Shown here: positions 1-8,802 of the stretch, one piece after another
Numbering within the stretch: position 1 is the stretch's first letter
Layout: each line of letters starts with the position of its first letter
DNA from: Marinibaculum pumilum
GTDB lineage: Bacteria > Pseudomonadota > Alphaproteobacteria > Ferrovibrionales > Ferrovibrionaceae
Length of the DNA: 64,000 nucleotides
Assembly: GCF_042646425.1 (NCBI RefSeq)
Contig: NZ_JBHRTR010000034.1
Span: 1-64,000, forward strand
Reading direction: 5' to 3'
The notes under the pieces: model-generated
The model's input: the letters and a program-made list of their open reading frames with translations, nothing else
What the model was told of the DNA's origin: nothing
The model's database searches: none
Translations under genes and position numbers: made by a program

Positions 1-80
1 GACAGGAACCGAAGACCCGAAGCCGGCCCACAACTCGAATTCAAACTCACATGAGCAAGCAATGTGCCGGACAGCACTGG

Positions 81-175
81 GCCTGACCCGAGGATCGTGG
101 CAGGACGGCGACGCTGCCGGCCGGTGGTGCGGGATCGCCGGCGCTGGAACCCTCGGGTCAAGCCCGAGGGTGACG
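81..175. repeat. REP-like palindromic intergenic repeats
   Basis: Non-coding stretch downstream of the ABC permease gene. CCTCGGG (151-157), loop TCAAG (158-162), CCCGAGG (163-169) form a perfect hairpin followed by GTGACGG. Around 82-105 lies a second piece, CCTGACCCGAGGATCGTGGC, which is the inverse complement of the end of the repeat unit found near 36030-36062. The same family recurs near 35928-36375, 38476-38577 and 53165-53247. It resembles bacterial REP/BIME elements; no mobility gene is next to it. Confidence 0.7.
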
Positions 176-199
176 GAACCTGGAATGCTACCGGCCGCA

Positions 200-1084
200 T
201 CAGATCCGCTCCCGTACCTGGGCGGAGAGGAACAGGCCCTGCGGCCGCACCAGCAGCACCAGGATCACGATGCCGAAGACGAAGGCGTCGCGATAGGGGC
301 GCAGGTCCAGCGGCAGGGCGGATTGCAGCAGCACGGTGACGATGCCGATGAAGAAGCCGCCCAGCACCGCGCCGGGCAGGCTGCCCATGCCGCCGACGAT
401 GGTGGAGACGAAGCCGACCAGCGCCAGCTGCAGCCCCATCACCGGGGTCAGGGAGCCGGTCTGGCTCAGATGCATGGCCGCCACCGCGGCCGCCAGCACG
501 CCGGACATGGCGAAGGCGACGGAGATCACCCGGTCGGCACGGACGCCGAGCAGCCGCGACATGCGGAAGTTGACCGCCGCGGCCCGCATCTCGATGCCGA
601 AATGGGTGCGGGTCAGGAACAGTACCAGGGCGACCAGCAGAAGCACCGTCACCCCCAGGGTCATCAGCTGCAGGGTCGGGATCCGCACCTCGCCGATCAG
701 CAGCGGCGTGCCCAGGATCGACAGGAAGTCGAAGCCCAGCGGCCGCGACCCCCAGATCAGGCGATAGAGGTTCTGCAGCAGGAAGCTGACGGCGAAGCTG
801 GTGACCAGCATCGTGGCGGGGTCGGCGTTGCGCACCGGGCGGAAGGCGATCCGTTCCGTCGACATCGCCAGCACCGCGATCGCCGCCACCATCAGCACGA
901 TCGCCAGCGGCACCCACAGGCCGCCCATCACCATCAGCAGGTAGGCGCCCAGCGCGATGAACTCGCCATGGGCGAAATTGATCAGCCGCATGATGCCGAA
1001 GATCAGGCCGATCCCCAGGGCGCTCAGGGCATAGAGCGCGCCGACCGACAGGGCGTCGACCAGGATCTGGATCGCCTGGCTCAC
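200..1084 (-). CDS. Branched-chain amino acid-type ABC transporter permease (LivH family)
   Basis: A 294-residue inner-membrane permease of the LivH family, with hydrophobic segments along its whole length and the family motif NFAHGEF near residue 36. It would form half of the channel of a high-affinity importer. The start is a GTG whose first bases overlap the TGA of the upstream ATPase gene (GTGA), so the two are translationally coupled; an upstream extension in the same frame is only the shadow of the ATPase gene. It is the third gene of a minus-strand set with two LivG/LivF-type ATPases. The usual partner permease LivM is not in the window; the 199 bases to the left edge hold only repeats. 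The substrate (amino acid, amide or aromatic acid) cannot be read from sequence. Confidence 0.9.
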   Translation of the reverse strand: MSQAIQILVDALSVGALYALSALGIGLIFGIMRLINFAHGEFIALGAYLLMVMGGLWVPLAIVLMVAAIAVLAMSTERIAFRPVRNADPATMLVTSFAVSFLLQNLYRLIWGSRPLGFDFLSILGTPLLIGEVRIPTLQLMTLGVTVLLLVALVLFLTRTHFGIEMRAAAVNFRMSRLLGVRADRVISVAFAMSGVLAAAVAAMHLSQTGSLTPVMGLQLALVGFVSTIVGGMGSLPGAVLGGFFIGIVTVLLQSALPLDLRPYRDAFVFGIVILVLLVRPQGLFLSAQVRERI

Positions 1085-1827
1085 GGCTGCGCGTCCCCTG
1101 TCGCGCGGCGACGCTTGCGATAGCCGAAATAGGCCGCCTCCAGATCCTCCGGCCGGCCCAGGATTTCCGGCGTGCCGCTGCCGGTGATCTCGCCGGTGCG
1201 CAGCAGGTAGACCCGGCTCGCCAGGTGGCGCACCCGTACCGGGTTCTGCTCCACCACCAGGATCGTCATGCCGTCGCGCCGCAGGTCGTGCAGGATGCGA
1301 TAGACCTGCCGCGTGATCAGCGGCGCCAGGCCCAGCGAGGGCTCGTCGAGCAGCAGCAGCCGCGGCCGGCAGAGCAGGGCACGGGCGATCGCCAGCATCT
1401 GCTGTTCGCCGCCGGACAGCTTGCCGGCGCGCTGGTGCCGACGCTCCTGCAGGATCGGGAAGGCGGCCATCAGCTCCGCCAGATGGCCCTGCGCGGCGGC
1501 GCGGTCGTCGCGCACCGTGGTGCCCAGGCGCAGATTCTCCTCCACGCTCAGCTCGCCGAAGATCTCCCGCCCCTCCGGCACCAGGGCGATGCCCAGGCGC
1601 ACGATCTCCTCCGGCCGCAGGGTCGTGATCGGCGCGCCGTCCAGCAGAATCTCGCCGCCGGCGGGGCGCACCGCGCCGGCGATCGCCAGCAGCAGCGACG
1701 ACTTGCCGGCGCCATTCGGGCCGACCACGCCGACCGCCTCGCCGGCGCCGACCTCCAGCGAGACGCCGCGCAGCGCCGCCACCGGGCCGTAACGCACGTC
1801 CAGGCCTTCGATCCGCAGCAGGCTCAC
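1081..1827 (-). CDS. ABC transporter ATP-binding protein (LivF family)
   Basis: A 248-residue cytoplasmic ATPase powering the LivH-type permease encoded just downstream. It carries Walker A GPNGAGKS (36-43), a Q-loop region, the intact signature LSGGEQQ (137-143) and Walker B LLLLDEPS (157-164). Length and motif spacing are normal for LivF. Its start overlaps the stop of the LivG-type gene and its stop overlaps the start of the permease, so the three genes form a tight operon read leftward. Confidence 0.93.
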   Translation of the reverse strand: MSLLRIEGLDVRYGPVAALRGVSLEVGAGEAVGVVGPNGAGKSSLLLAIAGAVRPAGGEILLDGAPITTLRPEEIVRLGIALVPEGREIFGELSVEENLRLGTTVRDDRAAAQGHLAELMAAFPILQERRHQRAGKLSGGEQQMLAIARALLCRPRLLLLDEPSLGLAPLITRQVYRILHDLRRDGMTILVVEQNPVRVRHLASRVYLLRTGEITGSGTPEILGRPEDLEAAYFGYRKRRRATGDAQP

Positions 1828-2609
1828 GGCCGGACCTCCCCGCCAGGGCCGTCGCTGACGGCTTCCTCCGGCGGCAGGTCGTCATCCTCTTCGCCCAGAT
1901 AGGCGCGGCGCACCTCGGGGTCGTCCGCCACATCCTCCGGCGTGCCGATGGCGATGGTGGCGCCATGGTCGATCACCTGCACCCGTTCGCACAGGCTCAT
2001 GATCACCGCCATGTTGTGCTCCACCACCAGCACGCCGCACCCGAAGCGGTCGCGGATGCGGCCGATCAGGTCGACCAGCTGCTCGACCTCCTCCGCGTTC
2101 ATGCCGGCGGCGGGCTCGTCGAGCATCAGGAAGCGCGGCTCCACCGCCAGGGCTCGGGCGACGCCCAGCAGCCGCTCCGCGCTGTAGGGCATGGTTCCGG
2201 CCTGCCGGTCGGCATGGGCGGCCAGGCCCAGCCAGTCCAGGATCTCGTCGACCCGGGCATCGCCTGCGGTGCGGCTCTCCGCCTTCACGCAGCGGGCGGC
2301 GGCGACATTGTCCCGGACGCTCAGGCCGGCGAACAGGCGCACCGCCTGGAAGGTGCGCGCGACGCCGCGCCGCGCCAGCGCATGGGCCGGGGCACCGGTC
2401 ATGCGCGTGCCATCGATGCGCAACTCGCCGGAGGACGGCCGCTGGAAGCCGCTGAGGACGTTGATCAGGGTGGACTTGCCGGCGCCGTTCGGGCCGATCA
2501 GGCCCAGGATCTCGCCCTGCGCCAGGGTCAGGTCGACCCGGTCGATGGCGACCAGGCCGCCGAACCGGACGGTCACGGCCTCCGCCTGCAGGCCAGCCGC
2601 CGCGCTCAT
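1824..2609 (-). CDS. ABC transporter ATP-binding protein (LivG family)
   Basis: A 261-residue LivG-family ATPase, first gene of the leftward operon. Walker A GPNGAGKST is at 39-47 and Walker B FLMLDEPAAGM around 160-170. The signature loop reads PYSAERLLG (141-149), where LivG proteins normally have a YGxQR-type sequence; the loss of the glycine is unusual and could weaken ATP hydrolysis, unless this subfamily tolerates it. The start chosen (MSAAAGLQAE) puts the Walker A at the usual distance; the frame stays open for about 70 codons upstream but that stretch is low in domain signal and crosses the divergent promoter region. Confidence 0.88.
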   Translation of the reverse strand: MSAAAGLQAEAVTVRFGGLVAIDRVDLTLAQGEILGLIGPNGAGKSTLINVLSGFQRPSSGELRIDGTRMTGAPAHALARRGVARTFQAVRLFAGLSVRDNVAAARCVKAESRTAGDARVDEILDWLGLAAHADRQAGTMPYSAERLLGVARALAVEPRFLMLDEPAAGMNAEEVEQLVDLIGRIRDRFGCGVLVVEHNMAVIMSLCERVQVIDHGATIAIGTPEDVADDPEVRRAYLGEEDDDLPPEEAVSDGPGGEVRP

Positions 2610-2854
2610 GCGGAACGGATCGCGCCGGCACGGCCGGCGGCGCCGTGGAAACAGGCTGTTCGGACCGTCGTCATGGCTGCATTCATGCCGTGCCGCCCCG
2701 TCCCCCGCAACCGCCTTCTGGCCAGCGCTTGCCGACCCATGCAGAATACCCGGGTGTTTACGGCTCCTGCCCGGATCGTGCCGGGCCGGGGCATCCATGA
2801 TGGCGGCGGTCACCGCGGGCCGGGGCCCGTCGCGACTCGAGAGGGAGGCGAAAG

Positions 2855-4036
2855 ATGCGGCATTTGCTGCTGGCAGGCGTTGCGGTCGGGCTGGGGGTCG
2901 GCATTGCGGCCGGCGGGGCCGCGGCCGACGACCACGAGCTGGTGGTCGGCGCGGCGATCGCGCAGTCGGGCTTCATGACCCCGTTCGACGGGGTGCCGCT
3001 GAAGGGACTGCAGATCGCGGTGGACGAGGTGAATGCCGCGGGCGGCATCGACGGCAAGCCGGTGAAGATCGTCTATGCCGATACCAAGTCGGACCCGGCG
3101 CAGGGCGCGAATGCCGCGATCCAGGTGCTGGAGCAGGGCGCCGACATGCTGGTCGTGTCCTGCGACTTCGACATGGGTGCCCCGGCGGCGCTGATCGGCC
3201 AGTCCCAGGGGGTGGTGACCTTCTCGCTCTGTGCCGCGGACCCGAAGTTCGGTTCCCAGGGCATCGGCGACTTCGCCTATTCGATGGGCATGTCGACGGT
3301 GGGCGAGGGCGTCCTGGCCGCCGAATGGGCGCATGAGCAGGGCTGGCGCAAGGCCTATATCCTGAAGGACACGGTGGTGGAGTACACCAAGTCGCTCGCC
3401 GACCATTTCAAGACCCGCTGGGACGCGCTGGACGGCACCGGCATTGTCGGCGAGGACACGGTCAACGGGCTGGCCGACGATTCAGTCGTCAGCCAGATCA
3501 GCCGCATGAAGAATGCCGAGGCGCCGGACGTGATCTTCTATTCCGGCGGCGGCGCCGCCGGCGGCAACAAGGTGGTGCGCCAGATCCGCGCCGCCGGTAT
3601 CGACGCACCGATCCTGGCCGGCGCCGCCTTTGACGGCATCCACTGGATGGACGCGGTGCCCGACCTCTCCAACTTCTACAATCTGAGCTATGCCTCGATC
3701 AGCGGCGACGACCCGAATCCGGAGGTCCAGAAGCTGCTGGCGAAGCACAAGGAGAAGTTCGGCGAGCCGCCGGTCAGCGGCCAGTACGTGCTGGGCTATG
3801 CCCTGATGGAGGTCTGGAAGAAGGCGATCGAGCAGGCCGGCTCCGCCGACGGCGCGGCGGTGCGCGATGCGCTGGACGGCTTCGACGGCGTGGTGACGAT
3901 CATGGGCCCGACCAGCTTCTCGCCCGACGTGCACATGCTGCACGACTGGCCGCTGGTGATCCGCAAGGTGACGGGCGGCAAGCCGGAGGCACTGGAGCGC
4001 CAGGCACCGTCGGAGATCCCGGAAATTACCTACTGA
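2855..4036 (+). CDS. ABC transporter periplasmic substrate-binding protein (LivJ/LivK type)
   Basis: A 393-residue exported binding protein. The N-terminus MRHLLLAGVAVGLGVGIAAG with the Ala-Ala-Ala-Asp that follows is a clear Sec signal peptide, cleaved near residue 24. The mature part has the type I periplasmic-binding-protein opening (LVVGAAIAQSG, then GLQIAVDEVNAAGGIDGKPV), typical of LivJ and amide or urea binding proteins. It lies divergent from the livG-livF-livH type genes, with 245 bases between, and presumably delivers the ligand to them. An AGGCGAAAG ribosome site precedes the ATG. The ligand is unknown. Confidence 0.92.
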   Translation: MRHLLLAGVAVGLGVGIAAGGAAADDHELVVGAAIAQSGFMTPFDGVPLKGLQIAVDEVNAAGGIDGKPVKIVYADTKSDPAQGANAAIQVLEQGADMLVVSCDFDMGAPAALIGQSQGVVTFSLCAADPKFGSQGIGDFAYSMGMSTVGEGVLAAEWAHEQGWRKAYILKDTVVEYTKSLADHFKTRWDALDGTGIVGEDTVNGLADDSVVSQISRMKNAEAPDVIFYSGGGAAGGNKVVRQIRAAGIDAPILAGAAFDGIHWMDAVPDLSNFYNLSYASISGDDPNPEVQKLLAKHKEKFGEPPVSGQYVLGYALMEVWKKAIEQAGSADGAAVRDALDGFDGVVTIMGPTSFSPDVHMLHDWPLVIRKVTGGKPEALERQAPSEIPEITY

Positions 4037-4083
4037 TCGGGATCACCTGCTGAGGCGCACCTGGCGGGGCGCACAACCCTGGT

Positions 4084-4113
4084 ATGCGGCCGGCGGGAAA
4101 CCGCCGGCCGTAT
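4084..4113 (+). terminator. GNRA-capped hairpin after the binding-protein gene
   Basis: A 10-bp perfect stem CGGCCGGCGG / CCGCCGGCCG closed by a GAAA loop (4097-4100), extended by three weaker pairs at the base, 48 bases after the stop of the binding-protein gene. There is no T run, so it may act as a transcript end stabiliser rather than a strict intrinsic terminator. Confidence 0.5.
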
Positions 4114-4174
4114 GCTATCCTGGCCGTCAATGACAAGGGCCGGCGGGTCGACCGGCGGCAGAGTGGAGGAAGCC

Positions 4175-5089
4175 ATGAACGTTGGAACAGCGCCCCGCAC
4201 GGACGCGGCGGGACTGACGGTGACCCCCCTGGCGGACCACACCTTCGGCGCGGTGGTCGAGGGTGTTCGCCTGGCCGCGCCGACGGAGGCGCAGGTCGCC
4301 GCCATCAAGGCAGCCTGGCTGGAGCATGCGCTGCTGATCTTCCCCGGCCAGACGGACCTGGACGACGAGGGGCAGATGGCATTCGCGCGGCGCTTCGGCG
4401 ACCTGGTGCCGGAGCTGGCGGCGGTGCAGATCACCAATGTGCTGCCGGACGGCCGCCTGCGCGAGGCGCCGGACGACGACATGATGAAGATCATCCGCGG
4501 CAACATGTTCTGGCACCAGGACAATACCTACATGCCGCTGCAGGCGAAGGGCGCGGTCTTCTCCGCCCGGGTCGTGCCGACGGAAAAGGGCGAGACCGGC
4601 TTCGCCGACATGCGCGCCGCCTATGACGCGCTGGACCAGGCAACGAAGGACAGGATCGACGGGCTGAACGCCTACCATTCCCTGGCCTACAGCCAGGCGA
4701 AGCTGGGCGAGCAGACCAAGAAGGACGACAGCGAGTATTTCGGCTATGGCCTGGACGTCGCCGACGCGCCGCTGCGGCCGCTGGTGAAGGTGCATCCGGA
4801 GACCGGGCGCAAGACCCTGGCGGTCGGCCGCCATGCCTTCGGCATTCCCGGCCTGGAAGAGGCGGAATCGGAAAAGCTGGTGCAGGACCTGATCGATTTC
4901 GCGGTCGGCGATCCGGCGCGGGTCTACCTGCACGCCTGGAAAGCCGGCGACGTGGTGTTGTGGGACAATCGCTGCCTGATGCACAAGGCCTGCGCCTGGG
5001 ACTACACCCAGCCGCGGATCATGGTGCATTCCCGCATCGCCGGCGATCCGGCAACGGAATCCGGCCTGCCGCAGGACAAGGCCGCCTGA
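4175..5089 (+). CDS. TauD/TfdA family Fe(II)/2-oxoglutarate dioxygenase
   Basis: A 304-residue cytoplasmic enzyme that should couple 2-oxoglutarate decarboxylation to hydroxylation of a small organic substrate, as TauD does for taurine and TfdA for 2,4-D. The iron triad is H114-Q-D116 (WHQDNTYM) and H270 in WDNRCLMHKACAWD; R281 just after is placed to bind 2-oxoglutarate. The start at MNVGTAPRTD follows GTGGAGGAAGCC, a good ribosome site. It lies on the same strand as the binding-protein gene, after a hairpin. The substrate may be whatever the importer brings in, but that is inference. Confidence 0.9.
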   Translation: MNVGTAPRTDAAGLTVTPLADHTFGAVVEGVRLAAPTEAQVAAIKAAWLEHALLIFPGQTDLDDEGQMAFARRFGDLVPELAAVQITNVLPDGRLREAPDDDMMKIIRGNMFWHQDNTYMPLQAKGAVFSARVVPTEKGETGFADMRAAYDALDQATKDRIDGLNAYHSLAYSQAKLGEQTKKDDSEYFGYGLDVADAPLRPLVKVHPETGRKTLAVGRHAFGIPGLEEAESEKLVQDLIDFAVGDPARVYLHAWKAGDVVLWDNRCLMHKACAWDYTQPRIMVHSRIAGDPATESGLPQDKAA

Positions 5090-5200
5090 CAGCCGGCTCG
5101 CGCCGCTGCCGGTTGGCAGTGCCAAGGAAATCGGCCAGCATCGCCCGATCGGCCGGCGCCGCCGCGGCAACGCCGGTTTGCCAGCGACCGGCGGGGCGGC

Positions 5201-6307
5201 ATGAACGGCACCACCCTGATCGCCGGCGCGGGCCCGACCGGGCTCGCCGCCGGCCTTGCACTGACCCGGCTGGGTTGCCCGGTGCGCATCGTCGACCGCG
5301 GCCCGCCGACCCCACTGACTGAGTCCCGGGCGCTGGCGGTCAATCCGCGGTCGCTGGAGTTGCTGGAGCCGTCCGGCGTCACCGGGCAACTGATGGCCGA
5401 GGGCCATCGCATCACCCGGATGCATCTGCACCGCTGGCACAGCGGCCGGACGCGGCTGGTGCAGGAGGTGCCATTCGGCGACCTGCCGCACCGCTTCCCC
5501 TTCATGCTGGCGATCCCGCAGGGGCGGGTGGAGGCGGTGCTGGAAGCGGCCCTGGCGGACCAGGGCGTGACGGTGGAACGCGGCACGGAACTGAGCGGCC
5601 TGGCCGGACCCGGCCGGCCGCGCGCCACCCTGCACGGGCCCCATGGCGCGGTGGAGGTGCATCCCGAGGCCCTGCTGGCCGCCGACGGCGCGCACAGCAC
5701 CGCGCGCCATGCGCTGGGGCTCGACTTCCCCGGCTATCGCTACGAGGCGGACTGGCAGCTCGCCGACTATCGCCTGGAGACGGACCTGGCGCCGGATGCC
5801 GGCCATGTCGTGCTGCGGCCCGACGGCTTCCTGTTCATGATGCGCTTCGGCGACGGGCTGTGGCGGGCGATGTCGACCAGCCGCGACCTAGACGCGATCC
5901 TGCCGGAAGGCTGCCGCATCGAGGCGGAGCAGTGGCGCTCGAGTTTCCGCATCAGCCACCGGGTCGTCGAGCATTTCCAGGTCGGGCAGGTCTACCTGGC
6001 TGGCGATGCCGCCCACCTGCATTCGCCGCTGGGCGCCCGCGGCATGAACCTAGGGATCGAGGATGCGACGGTCTTCGCCCACCTGGCCACCGGCGGGCGG
6101 CTGGCGCAGTACCATATGCGCCGGCGCAAGGTGGACCGCGCGGTGGTCCGCCAGATCGACCTGCTGACCCGCATCGCCACCGGGGCGTCGCCGCTCTGGC
6201 GGCCGGTGCGCGATCTGCTGCTGCCGTCGCTGCTGGGGCTGAAGCCGGTGCAGCGCCTGGCACGGCGCCGGGCCACGGGGCTCAGCCCCAGCGGCGGGTG
6301 GGACTGA
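5201..6307 (+). CDS. FAD-dependent aromatic-type monooxygenase (PheA/TfdB family)
   Basis: A 368-residue group A flavoprotein hydroxylase. It has the dinucleotide fold GAGPTG (9-14), the DG motif ADGAHS (161-166) and the GD motif YLAGDAAH (265-272) followed by SPLGARGMNLGIEDA, all standard in PHBH-type monooxygenases. It would use NAD(P)H and oxygen to hydroxylate an aromatic or similar ring. The protein ends soon after the flavin domain and lacks the thioredoxin-like C-terminal domain of phenol hydroxylases. It converges on the isochorismatase-type gene with only 12 bases between the stops. The substrate is not evident. Confidence 0.88.
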   Translation: MNGTTLIAGAGPTGLAAGLALTRLGCPVRIVDRGPPTPLTESRALAVNPRSLELLEPSGVTGQLMAEGHRITRMHLHRWHSGRTRLVQEVPFGDLPHRFPFMLAIPQGRVEAVLEAALADQGVTVERGTELSGLAGPGRPRATLHGPHGAVEVHPEALLAADGAHSTARHALGLDFPGYRYEADWQLADYRLETDLAPDAGHVVLRPDGFLFMMRFGDGLWRAMSTSRDLDAILPEGCRIEAEQWRSSFRISHRVVEHFQVGQVYLAGDAAHLHSPLGARGMNLGIEDATVFAHLATGGRLAQYHMRRRKVDRAVVRQIDLLTRIATGASPLWRPVRDLLLPSLLGLKPVQRLARRRATGLSPSGGWD

Positions 6308-6319
6308 GCACGGCCTGCC

Positions 6320-7018
6320 TCAGTCCGACCCGCGGTGCAGCATCTCGATCACCTCGTCCACATTCCGCACGTCGCCCATCGTGTCCAGGAAGTTGGCCAG
6401 GGCGGCATTGTGCTCGCGGTCGCTGCGGCCGGCATTGGCGTCGGCGACGAAGACCGTCTTGAAGTCCAGGGCCGCCGCCTCCCGCGCGGTGCAGTCGCAG
6501 CAGACATTGGTGATCGTGCCGGCGACCAGAACGGTGTCGATACCGGCGTCGCGCAGCTGCCGCTCCAGCCGGCCGCGACTGCCCAGGAAGGCGCCGAAGC
6601 GGTTCTTGGAAACCTCCCAGTCCTCCGGCAGGCGCTCCAGCTCCGGCCAGATCCGGTGTCCGGCCGCGCCCATGGTCAGCCCGTCGCGGAAGCTCTTCGC
6701 CCGCTCCGGGCCCAGCATATGGTCGAAAAGGTTGGTCCAGCGGTCGTCCGGGTCGGGACCGTAGGTGGAGACGATCCAGACCACCCGGCCGCCGGCCGCC
6801 CGCAGGGCGGAGGCCAGCCGGTTCACGTCGGGCACGATCTCCCGCGCCATGGCGACCCCGCCGGTGCCGTCCGCGCCCGGGTCCAGGAAGGCGACCTGCA
6901 GGTCGACGACCAGCAGCGCCGTCTTCGCCGGCTCCAGCCGGTCGTAGACATTCAGCCGCCCGCGACGGCCGATGATCCGGTCGGCGACGTCCTGCGGCAG
7001 CTCGAAGGGGTGGGGCAT
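6320..7018 (-). CDS. Isochorismatase-family cysteine hydrolase
   Basis: A 232-residue hydrolase of the isochorismatase/nicotinamidase/N-carbamoylsarcosine amidase fold. The catalytic set is visible: D39 in LLVVDLQ, K138 in VSKNRF and C173 in TITNVCCDC. A Cys nucleophile with this layout usually hydrolyses amides or ureido groups rather than vinyl ethers. It lies at the end of a minus-strand run with the RidA-like, LodB and LodA genes, a plausible downstream step in amine or amide breakdown, though the 108-base gap to the RidA gene leaves co-transcription open. Confidence 0.88.
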   Translation of the reverse strand: MPHPFELPQDVADRIIGRRGRLNVYDRLEPAKTALLVVDLQVAFLDPGADGTGGVAMAREIVPDVNRLASALRAAGGRVVWIVSTYGPDPDDRWTNLFDHMLGPERAKSFRDGLTMGAAGHRIWPELERLPEDWEVSKNRFGAFLGSRGRLERQLRDAGIDTVLVAGTITNVCCDCTAREAAALDFKTVFVADANAGRSDREHNAALANFLDTMGDVRNVDEVIEMLHRGSD

Positions 7019-7126
7019 CGGCCGGCTCCTTGCACGCCCGGCCGGTCAGGGTCCGGGCGGGCAGGTCCCCGATTGTGCAATGCGGGACGGCGATGGCAAG
7101 CGCATCGCCGTCCCGGCCGGCCCGCC

Positions 7127-7603
7127 TCAGTCGCCGGCGAGGGCGTTGCACTCCACCTCGATCGCCGCGCCCAGCGGGATCTCGGGCACGATGATGGTGG
7201 AGCGGGTCGGCGGCGCCTTCGGGAAGACCTCGGTATAGACCGCGTTCATCTTGGGGAAGTCGTCGATGTCCGAAAGGAGCACGACGCACTTCACCGTCCT
7301 GTCGAGCGCGCTGCCGGCCGTCTCCAGCATTTCCTTCACATAGGCGAAGGCCTGCCGCGCCTCCGCCTCGACGCCGCCCGGCACCAGCTCCTTCTTGCCG
7401 CGGACATTGCCGAGCACGCCACCGACATAGACAACTCCACCGGCACGCACCGCACCGGAATAGGGCAGCCCCTCCATAGAAGGCGAGGGATAGGCGGCGA
7501 TGTCTGCCGCCGATGCCGCTGGTGCCGCGGCCGTTGTGGCGACGGCGAGCATGGCAGCGGCGCATAGCGGCGCGCCGACGGAACGGAGCGGTGTCCTGGT
7601 CAT
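7127..7603 (-). CDS. Exported RidA/YjgF-family protein
   Basis: A 158-residue protein made of a signal peptide (hydrophobic stretch APLCAAAMLAVATTAAAPA, cleavage near ASAAD, residue 33) and a RidA/Rid fold (AVRAGGVVYVGGVLGN, then NAVYTEVFP, and the C-terminal PLGAAIEVECNAL). RidA proteins hydrolyse reactive enamines and imines in the cytoplasm; this one should work in the periplasm. The arginine that binds the carboxylate in RidA appears to be replaced (PLGAAIEVE), so it may not be a deaminase. A TGCAGGAGGAACC ribosome site supports the start. It lies 37 bases after the LodB gene, probably in the same transcript as a periplasmic oxidase that would yield imines. Confidence 0.85.
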   Translation of the reverse strand: MTRTPLRSVGAPLCAAAMLAVATTAAAPAASAADIAAYPSPSMEGLPYSGAVRAGGVVYVGGVLGNVRGKKELVPGGVEAEARQAFAYVKEMLETAGSALDRTVKCVVLLSDIDDFPKMNAVYTEVFPKAPPTRSTIIVPEIPLGAAIEVECNALAGD

Positions 7604-7640
7604 GGGTTCCTCCTGCAGGTCGTTGGGGGGCCTCTGGCTG

Positions 7641-8795
7641 TCAGGCATGCGCCGCCAGGCCCGCAGCGGCGTCATGGTGGCGGGTCCGGCGCTGCCAGAA
7701 CGGTGCCCCGGCGAAGCGGCTCTCCGCCAAGTGGATGCGTTGCCGGTCGATGCGGTAGCGCTCGACCCCCCGCAGGACGCGGTCCGCATAGGCGGGCAGC
7801 GCCGCCGGGTCGCCGTCCTGCGCGCGGCACAGCGCCCGCGCGGCCTCGATCCCGGTCCACAGGGCCGTGGTCATGCCATGGGCGGAAAGCGGGTCCAAGG
7901 CGGCGGCGGCGTCGCCGACGGCCATCCAGCCGGGGCCCGCGGCCTGGTCCAGCCAGGCGGTTCCGGCGCCGGTGAGCTGCGGCGGGCCGCCGATCTCCAA
8001 GCCGCCCGTCTCCACCCAGCGCGCGATGTAGCGGCTCTCCGCGATCATCCGCCGCCAGGCCGCAGGGTCGCGTGCCAGGCCGGCGGGCATGAGGTCGGGG
8101 TCGGAATAGAAATTGACCGCCAGCCGCCGGTCGGCCAGCAGGGTGGCGTACCACCAGCCGTCGCGGACCGCTTCCACCAGGGTGGCCGGAGTCGGGTCGA
8201 TCCCGTCGTCGGTCTGCTCGAGGAAGGCATAGGCCGCAATCAGACGGTCGGCCCGCTTCTGCGCGGCGAGCCGGCGCCCGATCGCGGCCGCCCGGCCGGT
8301 GGCATCGACCAGGAAGCCGGCCCGGAGCCGCTGACCGCCCGAAGTCTCGACCTGCCAGTGGCCATCGGCGCGGGCGAAATCGGCAAGGCTGTCGTCGATG
8401 AGGCGGACTTCCGGGCGGCATCCGGCAGCGGCGGCCAGGTCCGCTTCCAGCCGGCCGCGGTCGATGACATGGCCCATGCCGCCGGGCCGGGCGATGGCGC
8501 TGCTTTCCAGCAGGGCATCGCTGCCCCAGGCGGTAAAGCTGACCGCTGCCCGCCGGTGGGCGGGGTGGTCGAGCAGATGCGCCAGGCCCAGCCTGGCCAG
8601 AAGCGGCACCGCCGCGGCGGCGAGGCTCTCGCCCGGCCGTGCGGCGTCCGGCAAAGGCGGGGCGAGCCAGGTGACGGCCCGGCCGGCCTTGGCCAGGGCC
8701 AGACAGCAGGCCGCACCGGCGATGCCGCCGCCAGCGACCGCGATCACGGCGTCGGGATCGCTGCCGCCGGGGTCCGAGATGGCCGCTGCCGACAT
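7641..8795 (-). CDS. LodB-like FAD-dependent maturation oxidoreductase
   Basis: A 384-residue flavoprotein with GGGIAG (22-27), a RPGESLAAAAVPLLARLGL segment near 55-75 like tryptophan halogenases and LodB, and the flavin motif WMAVGDAAAALDPLSAHGM. In Marinomonas, LodB is needed to build the cysteine tryptophylquinone cofactor of LodA. Here it starts only 7 bases after the LodA-like gene stops, which is what supports the maturation role over other halogenase-like flavoproteins. I chose MSAAAISDPG as start because the frame upstream lies inside the LodA gene. Confidence 0.85.
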   Translation of the reverse strand: MSAAAISDPGGSDPDAVIAVAGGGIAGAACCLALAKAGRAVTWLAPPLPDAARPGESLAAAAVPLLARLGLAHLLDHPAHRRAAVSFTAWGSDALLESSAIARPGGMGHVIDRGRLEADLAAAAGCRPEVRLIDDSLADFARADGHWQVETSGGQRLRAGFLVDATGRAAAIGRRLAAQKRADRLIAAYAFLEQTDDGIDPTPATLVEAVRDGWWYATLLADRRLAVNFYSDPDLMPAGLARDPAAWRRMIAESRYIARWVETGGLEIGGPPQLTGAGTAWLDQAAGPGWMAVGDAAAALDPLSAHGMTTALWTGIEAARALCRAQDGDPAALPAYADRVLRGVERYRIDRQRIHLAESRFAGAPFWQRRTRHHDAAAGLAAHA

Positions 8796-8802
8796 GGCCT
8801 GA

